A stretch of DNA of 7,237 bases from Pseudomonadota bacterium (GTDB lineage Bacteria > Pseudomonadota > Alphaproteobacteria > Rhizobiales > Rhizobiaceae): NCBI GenBank assembly GCA_023416545.1, contig JAEZHO010000371.1, forward strand, positions 1 to 7,237, read 5' to 3'. The notes beneath the pieces were generated by a model. It saw only the letters and a program-made list of their open reading frames with translations. It did not search any database and was not told the DNA's origin. Positions 6,658 through 7,237 of the stretch are shown here, piece after piece. A program made the translations under genes and the position numbers. The first letter of the stretch is position 1. Each line of letters opens with the position of its first letter.

Positions 6658-6779
6658 CCCGGCTCGCGACGCCCCCGCTGCCGGCCGCATCTTGATTTCG
6701 CCACGCCCATATGGAACCACGGGAATGAAAGCAGAACATCTTTTCTGGCCTTTCGGACCCGAATCACTACATTGGCCGC

Positions 6780-7237
6780 ATGAGTAACGTTTTCGACGAC
6801 ATTCCGTTCTTCGACGAGGAGCCGGAACAGCGCCGCGCTTCGCAGGCAGCACCGCCCCCGCCGTCCGCCGGAGGGCTCGGCATCGCCGCCCGCGCCATGG
6901 CCGCGCGCGACCAGAACCGCAGCGTCCCCGACTATCTCTCGGGCCTCAACCCCGAGCAGCGGGAAGCCGTCGAGACCGTGGACGGGCCCGTGCTGGTGCT
7001 CGCCGGCGCCGGCACCGGCAAGACGCGCGTGCTCACCACCCGCATCGCGCATATCCTCGCGACCGGCCGCGCCTTCCCCAGCCAGATCCTTGCCGTCACC
7101 TTCACCAACAAGGCGGGGCGCGAGATGAAGGAGCGCATCGGCGTGCTCGTCGGCGGCGCCGTCGAGGGCATGCCCTGGCTCGGCACCTTCCACTCGATCG
7201 GCGTCAAGCTGCTGCGCCGCCATGCGGAACTCGCGGG
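6780..7237 (+). CDS. uvrD: UvrD/PcrA-type superfamily 1 DNA helicase (N-terminal part)
   Basis: The first 152 codons of an ATP-dependent 3'-to-5' DNA helicase, acting in nucleotide-excision and mismatch repair if it is UvrD, are present; the window ends inside the gene. Seen: the Q-motif region LNPEQREAV (56-64), Walker A GAGTGKT (76-82) with catalytic K81, motif Ia AVTFTNKAGREMKERI (105-120) and motif Ib GTFHSIGVKLLRRH (135-148). All are typical of UvrD, PcrA and Rep. An extension of about 50 residues precedes the helicase core. It opens with an acidic/aromatic patch (VFDDIPFFDEEPE, 4-16), then a proline-rich stretch (PPPP, 26-29) and an alanine-rich segment. No clear Shine-Dalgarno sequence precedes the ATG, but the reading frame and the extension support this start. 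The gene is divergent from the efflux operon with a 293-base gap. UvrD is the likeliest name, although closely related paralogues cannot be told apart from this fragment. Confidence 0.93.
   Translation, partial: MSNVFDDIPFFDEEPEQRRASQAAPPPPSAGGLGIAARAMAARDQNRSVPDYLSGLNPEQREAVETVDGPVLVLAGAGTGKTRVLTTRIAHILATGRAFPSQILAVTFTNKAGREMKERIGVLVGGAVEGMPWLGTFHSIGVKLLRRHAELA

Noticed and set aside
5293..6783. A 496-codon plus-strand frame across the adaptor gene and intergenic region
   Set aside because: Antisense shadow of the adaptor, and the composition is not protein-like.
6591..7223. A 210-codon minus-strand frame opposite the helicase start
   Set aside because: The plus strand carries the helicase Walker A and motifs Ia and Ib in order. 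The minus frame has no domain and is antisense noise.

Overview
The window is GC-rich, and its protein sequences and gene layout look like an alphaproteobacterium, most likely of the rhizobial order (Hyphomicrobiales). This placement rests on the overall character of the proteins, not on any database search. It is ordinary chromosomal DNA carrying four protein genes. I see no transposase, integrase, CRISPR array, rRNA or tRNA.

Layout from left to right. (1) 51-1472, minus strand: a complete FAD-linked oxidase of the D-lactate dehydrogenase / glycolate oxidase GlcD family, with a possible intrinsic terminator at the left edge. (2) 1473-2149: a 677-base gap with no convincing gene but much secondary-structure potential. 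It holds a pair of related palindromes around an AT-rich core (1676-1730), a three-way-junction-like cluster of inverted repeats (1808-1958), and overlapping alternative hairpins just past the RND stop codon (1980-2104). (3) 2150-5317 and 5314-6486, minus strand: an RND (HAE1-type) inner-membrane efflux permease and its periplasmic adaptor (membrane fusion protein). They form a two-gene operon, adaptor first, joined by a 4-base ATGA overlap. (4) 6487-6779: a divergent intergenic region with a candidate promoter and short repeats. (5) 6780 to the right edge, plus strand: the first 152 codons of a UvrD/PcrA-type DNA helicase, cut by the window end.

The adaptor and permease should form a proton-driven efflux pump spanning the inner membrane and periplasm. 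It would need an outer-membrane TolC-like channel encoded elsewhere, since none is here. The adaptor keeps the RLS motif used to dock on such channels. No transcriptional regulator lies in the window, so the operator-like repeats have no obvious local partner.

No clearly new biological system is visible. The items most worth checking are an SSB-tail-like FDDIPF motif at the N-terminus of the helicase, the paired palindromes upstream of the FAD oxidase, and the densely structured, unassigned RNA or DNA between the oxidase and the pump.
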